Shown here piece after piece: positions 61,168 to 64,000 of a DNA stretch of 64,000 nt. The notes below the pieces were generated by a model. It worked only from the letters and a program-made list of their open reading frames with translations, was not told where the DNA came from and did not search any database. Each line of letters starts with the position of its first letter. The stretch's first letter is position 1. This DNA comes from Mesorhizobium sp. B2-7-2. GTDB taxonomy: Bacteria > Pseudomonadota > Alphaproteobacteria > Rhizobiales > Rhizobiaceae. The stretch is taken from contig NZ_VFTZ01000001.1 of assembly GCF_006440775.1 (NCBI RefSeq), positions 62,001 through 126,000 on the forward strand, given 5' to 3'. Position numbers and translations under genes: made by a program.

Positions 61168-62691
61168 ATGCCTTTGCAACGCTCGAACACAGCGGATAAA
61201 TTTATTGTGGACCGCCGTAAACCGCACCGCAACAGCGATGTGGCGCGCGCGGTGCGCAAGACGCGCGACCGCCTTTCGCAGCAGGCGGGCAGCCTCGATT
61301 TCGACCGTGAACTGCTGAAGCTGCATGCGCGCGCCATGTCGGTCAGCGCGCTTGCGATCCCCTTGCTCGTGCTTGCCGTGGCGGCCATCGGCCGGCTGGC
61401 GGGTCTGGACAGCCAGATCACAATCTGGGCCCTGTCGACGCTGCTTTGCTACACGATCGTCGCGTTCATGGCGCGTCGTGTGGAGCGGACCGAGGCGGCC
61501 GAACTCGACCCGGCGCAGACGCGTCGCGACTTCCTGATCGGCCATTTCCTCTGCGGCCTCGGCTGGGCGTGGTTCGCCTGGGTCGGCTGCGCCACATGCC
61601 AGATCGACCAGTTCCATGTTGCCAAGGCCATGGTGCTGCTGATCGCCATGGCGACGACGGCCGTGATGGCCTCCTCGCTTGGCGGCGCGCTGTTCGCGAC
61701 CTTTGCCATTCCCGTTGCCGTTTATGTCTACACCGTCATGCGCCTGTGGACGCCGATCGAGGCCACGATGGCGGCCTTGCTCATCGCGGCGCTTCCCTTC
61801 TTCGGTTACGTAGCGCGCCATCTCAATCAGGCTTCGCTGATGCTGCTCTCCTTCCGCTCGGAGAAGGACGCGCTGATCGCCGAGCTGGAGACCGCGAAAT
61901 CGATGTCGGATGAAGCAAGGCGGCGCGCCGAGGACGCCAATCTGGCGAAATCGCGTTTTCTCGCCTCGATGAGCCACGAGCTCCGGACGCCGCTCAACGC
62001 CATCCTTGGCTTCTCCGAAGTGATGGCCAATGAAGTGCTGGGGCCGATGAGCAATCCGACCTACCGCGATTATGCCCATGACGTGCATGAGTCCGGACAG
62101 CACCTGCTCGACCTGATCAATGAGATCCTCGACCTGTCGCGCATCGAGGCCGGCCGCTACCAGCTCAACGAGGAGCCGGTCGTGCTGGTGACCATCGTCG
62201 AGGACTGCTGCCACATGATGGAGCTGCGCGCCCGCAACAAGGACATCCGTATCATCCAGGAGTTCGAGGAGACCCTGCCGCGCCTCTTCGCCGACGAGCG
62301 TGCCGTCAGGCAGATCACGCTCAACCTCCTGTCCAATTCGATCAAGTTCACCCCTTCAGGGGGCGAAGTGCGCGTGCGTGTCGGCTGGACCGCCGGCGGC
62401 GGCCAGTACATTTCGGTCAAGGACAACGGCCCGGGCATACCGGAAGAGGAAATCCCGGTGGTGCTTTCCGCCTTCGGCCAGGGCTCGATCGCCATCAAGA
62501 GCGCCGAACAGGGAACCGGCCTCGGCCTGCCGATCGTGCAGGGCCTGCTCGCCATGCATGGCGGCGAGTTCGAGCTTCATTCCAAGCTGCGCGAAGGCAC
62601 CGAGGCGATCGCCATCTTCCCGTTGAGCCGGGTGATGGAGGAATTGCCGGCCCTGCCGACCAAGACGGTCGCCGCGCGCGGACGCCGCTGA
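61168..62691 (+). CDS. Sensor histidine kinase with six membrane segments
   Basis: A 507-residue kinase. Six hydrophobic segments (about 58-215), then a coiled helix and HisKA with the phosphorylated His270 in SMSHELRTPLNAILGFSEVM. The HATPase domain follows (N-box LNLLSNSIKFTP, DNGPGIPEEE, GTGLGLPIVQGL). The HisKA is of the PleC/DivJ/PdhS type common in alphaproteobacteria. No response regulator gene is adjacent, so the partner is unlinked. The signal is unknown. Confidence 0.92.
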   Translation: MPLQRSNTADKFIVDRRKPHRNSDVARAVRKTRDRLSQQAGSLDFDRELLKLHARAMSVSALAIPLLVLAVAAIGRLAGLDSQITIWALSTLLCYTIVAFMARRVERTEAAELDPAQTRRDFLIGHFLCGLGWAWFAWVGCATCQIDQFHVAKAMVLLIAMATTAVMASSLGGALFATFAIPVAVYVYTVMRLWTPIEATMAALLIAALPFFGYVARHLNQASLMLLSFRSEKDALIAELETAKSMSDEARRRAEDANLAKSRFLASMSHELRTPLNAILGFSEVMANEVLGPMSNPTYRDYAHDVHESGQHLLDLINEILDLSRIEAGRYQLNEEPVVLVTIVEDCCHMMELRARNKDIRIIQEFEETLPRLFADERAVRQITLNLLSNSIKFTPSGGEVRVRVGWTAGGGQYISVKDNGPGIPEEEIPVVLSAFGQGSIAIKSAEQGTGLGLPIVQGLLAMHGGEFELHSKLREGTEAIAIFPLSRVMEELPALPTKTVAARGRR

Positions 62692-62702
62692 GTCGCCGGG
62701 CG

Positions 62703-63698
62703 CTAAAGCCGCACAGCCAGCGCCATGCCCGAGCTGGTCAACGCCGCGGCCTTGACGATACCGGCAGCGAGAGCAGCCCCTACCCCTTCGCCATGGCTGA
62801 TCCCGAAATCGAACAGCGGCCGCAATCCGAGCCTTTCGGCCGCCTTGGCGTGGCCGGGTTCCGGCGACAGGCCGGCAAGCAGGCAATGATCGAGCGCGCC
62901 GGGATTGGCCGCATAAAGGACGGCGGCCGCCGCTGTCGCCGCGAACCCGTCGAGCAGGACAGGAATCTTCTCCATGCGCGCCGCGAGAATGGCGCCGCAG
63001 ATCGCCGCGAATTCGCGCCCGCCGACCCTGCGCAAAACCTCGAGCGGGTCTCCCAGACCCGGGCCATGGAATGCCAGCGCCCGATCCACGACCTCGGCTT
63101 TGCGCGCCATCATCGTCGCATCGGCACCCGACCCCGGCCCGACCCAATCGGTCCCGTCGCCTCCGAACAGCGCGGCGCAAAGGGCGGCGGCGATCGTCGA
63201 ATTGCCGACCCCGAGATCGCCCAGGCAAAGGAGGTCGGCGCCACCGGCGACCGCTTCCATGCCGAAGGCCATGGTCGCGGCGCAGCCGCGTTCATCGAGC
63301 GCGGCCTCCTCGGTGATGTCGCCCGTGGAGATATCCAAGGCGAGGTCGAAGACTTTCAGGCCGAGATCGTTGGCGATGCAGACCTGGTTGATCGCGGCGC
63401 CGCCGGCGGCGCAGAGTTCGACTTCATTTGCGGTCGCCGCCACCGGCCGCGGCGAGATGCCGTGCCTGACGGCGCCGTGATTGCCGGCGAAGATCGCCAC
63501 CAGAGGCCGATTGATCGCCGGCGGCGCGCGCCCGCTCCAGGCACCAATCCAGGCCGCGACGTCCTCGACGCGGCCGAGCGATTCCTTCGGCTTTGCCGCT
63601 TTGGCGAAAAGCGCCCGGACACGGGCGCTCGCCGCATCGTCGGCCGGCGGCAATGCCGCCAGAAGGCTTCGGAAATCGTCGAAAGGCTTAGCAGGCAT
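62703..63698 (-). CDS. cobT: Nicotinate-nucleotide--dimethylbenzimidazole phosphoribosyltransferase
   Basis: A 331-residue enzyme of the lower-ligand branch of cobalamin synthesis. NRPLVAIFAGNHGAVRHGIS, GAAINQVC, CLGDLGVGNSTIAAAL, and the C-terminal active-site loop FDFGISHGEGVGAALA with the catalytic Glu match CobT. ATG 63698 is used; the frame continues to 63971. It is divergent from a DUF1289 gene. I saw no cobalamin riboswitch in the leader. Confidence 0.95.
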   Translation of the reverse strand: MPAKPFDDFRSLLAALPPADDAASARVRALFAKAAKPKESLGRVEDVAAWIGAWSGRAPPAINRPLVAIFAGNHGAVRHGISPRPVAATANEVELCAAGGAAINQVCIANDLGLKVFDLALDISTGDITEEAALDERGCAATMAFGMEAVAGGADLLCLGDLGVGNSTIAAALCAALFGGDGTDWVGPGSGADATMMARKAEVVDRALAFHGPGLGDPLEVLRRVGGREFAAICGAILAARMEKIPVLLDGFAATAAAAVLYAANPGALDHCLLAGLSPEPGHAKAAERLGLRPLFDFGISHGEGVGAALAAGIVKAAALTSSGMALAVRL

Positions 63699-63862
63699 TA
63701 TGTCGGTCGCGGTTGGTTGCGGAAGTCGCAAGCGGCATAGCCGCCTTCTCCAGCCGGCACAACCGCCTGACGATGCCGCGAACGCGTCGCCTTGCGGCGC
63801 AATGCGGAGGGCTTGCATTGCTCCGGCGGTTGCACCATGTGGAATAAAGGCAAGAGAACAGC

Positions 63863-64000
63863 ATGACCGCCATCGAATCTCCCTGCATCCTGGTCTGTTC
63901 GATCGATATGAAAACCGGCTTCTGCTTTGGTTGCGGCCGTACGCGCGACGAGATTTCCGCCTGGCTCGCAATGACCCCCGAAACGCGCCGATCAGTGATG
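63863..64000 (+). CDS. DUF1289 protein, partial (runs off the right edge)
   Basis: The first 46 residues of a DUF1289-family protein: SPCILVCSIDMKTGFCFGCG with four cysteines that probably bind a metal, then RTRDEISAWLAMTPETRRSV. Its neighbourhood with cobT is common in Rhizobiales. The function is unknown. The start is ATG 63863; a stop is not reached inside the window. Confidence 0.88.
   Translation, partial: MTAIESPCILVCSIDMKTGFCFGCGRTRDEISAWLAMTPETRRSVM

Noticed and set aside
63699..63862. Possible cobalamin riboswitch between cobT and the DUF1289 gene
   Set aside because: No B12-box-like sequence is visible and the gap is too short for the full element plus two promoters.
1..64000. CRISPR arrays, insertion sequences and prophage genes
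   Set aside because: No regularly spaced repeats, transposase, integrase or phage structural genes were seen.

Overview
The window looks like chromosomal DNA of a Rhizobiales alphaproteobacterium, most likely Mesorhizobium or a close relative. The grounds are a phosphatidylcholine synthase, an invasion-associated locus B protein, HspQ, a cobT/DUF1289 pair, a TPR-linked class III cyclase, many GTG/TTG starts, high GC, and a family of short dispersed palindromic repeats between genes. Genus is inferred from gene content only. I see no rRNA, insertion sequence, prophage or CRISPR array.

Left part (1-26.3 kb) is mostly core genome. It opens with the cut end of a small RiPP-precursor-like ORF, tRNA-Ser(UGA) and a MazF/MazE-like toxin-antitoxin pair. 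Then come a TerC membrane protein, rimO, a four-gene BMP-type ABC importer operon, a quinone oxidoreductase, a coupled DUF2182-DUF1326-pcs operon, a UbiH-type hydroxylase, hspQ, an IalB protein, a peptide-type binding protein, a FrnE-like DsbA protein, an SbmA-related ABC exporter, mgtE with a structured leader, the rpiA-DUF2059-gor cluster, a phosphoglycolate phosphatase and tRNA-Val(CAC).

Middle part (26.7-39.4 kb) is the most unusual region. It holds five large or regulatory genes: an MBL-fold hydrolase; a 1224-residue protein carrying both a subtilisin (S8) and an HExxH metallopeptidase domain; a Crp-like regulator; a 1408-residue protein with a cytochrome P450 at one end, membrane segments in the middle and a DyP-type peroxidase at the other; and a class III nucleotide cyclase with a TPR tail. 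Two perfect TGTGA-N6-TCACA dyads lie in the region, one upstream of the protease gene and one upstream of the P450-peroxidase gene. The local regulator has a CRP-like cyclic-nucleotide pocket and a recognition helix with the Arg-Glu pair that reads TGTGA in E. coli CRP. I infer a self-contained cyclic-nucleotide regulon. Its output, an oxidase/peroxidase and a two-protease/MBL module, has no function I can name.

Right part (39.7-64 kb) returns to core and accessory metabolism. It contains small secreted proteins, an L,D-transpeptidase, an SDR/TetR divergent pair with twin operators, an alpha/beta-hydrolase/MarR divergent pair with twin operators, molybdenum cofactor genes (moaA, mobA-mobB), and a polar amino-acid ABC importer lacking its ATPase gene, with a strong hairpin after the binding-protein gene. 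It continues with a dehydrogenase, AlkD-like, GNAT and DUF3299 genes, an Lrp regulator, a uracil-DNA glycosylase-like protein, a GST, a nuclease, an orphan histidine kinase, cobT and the start of a DUF1289 gene.
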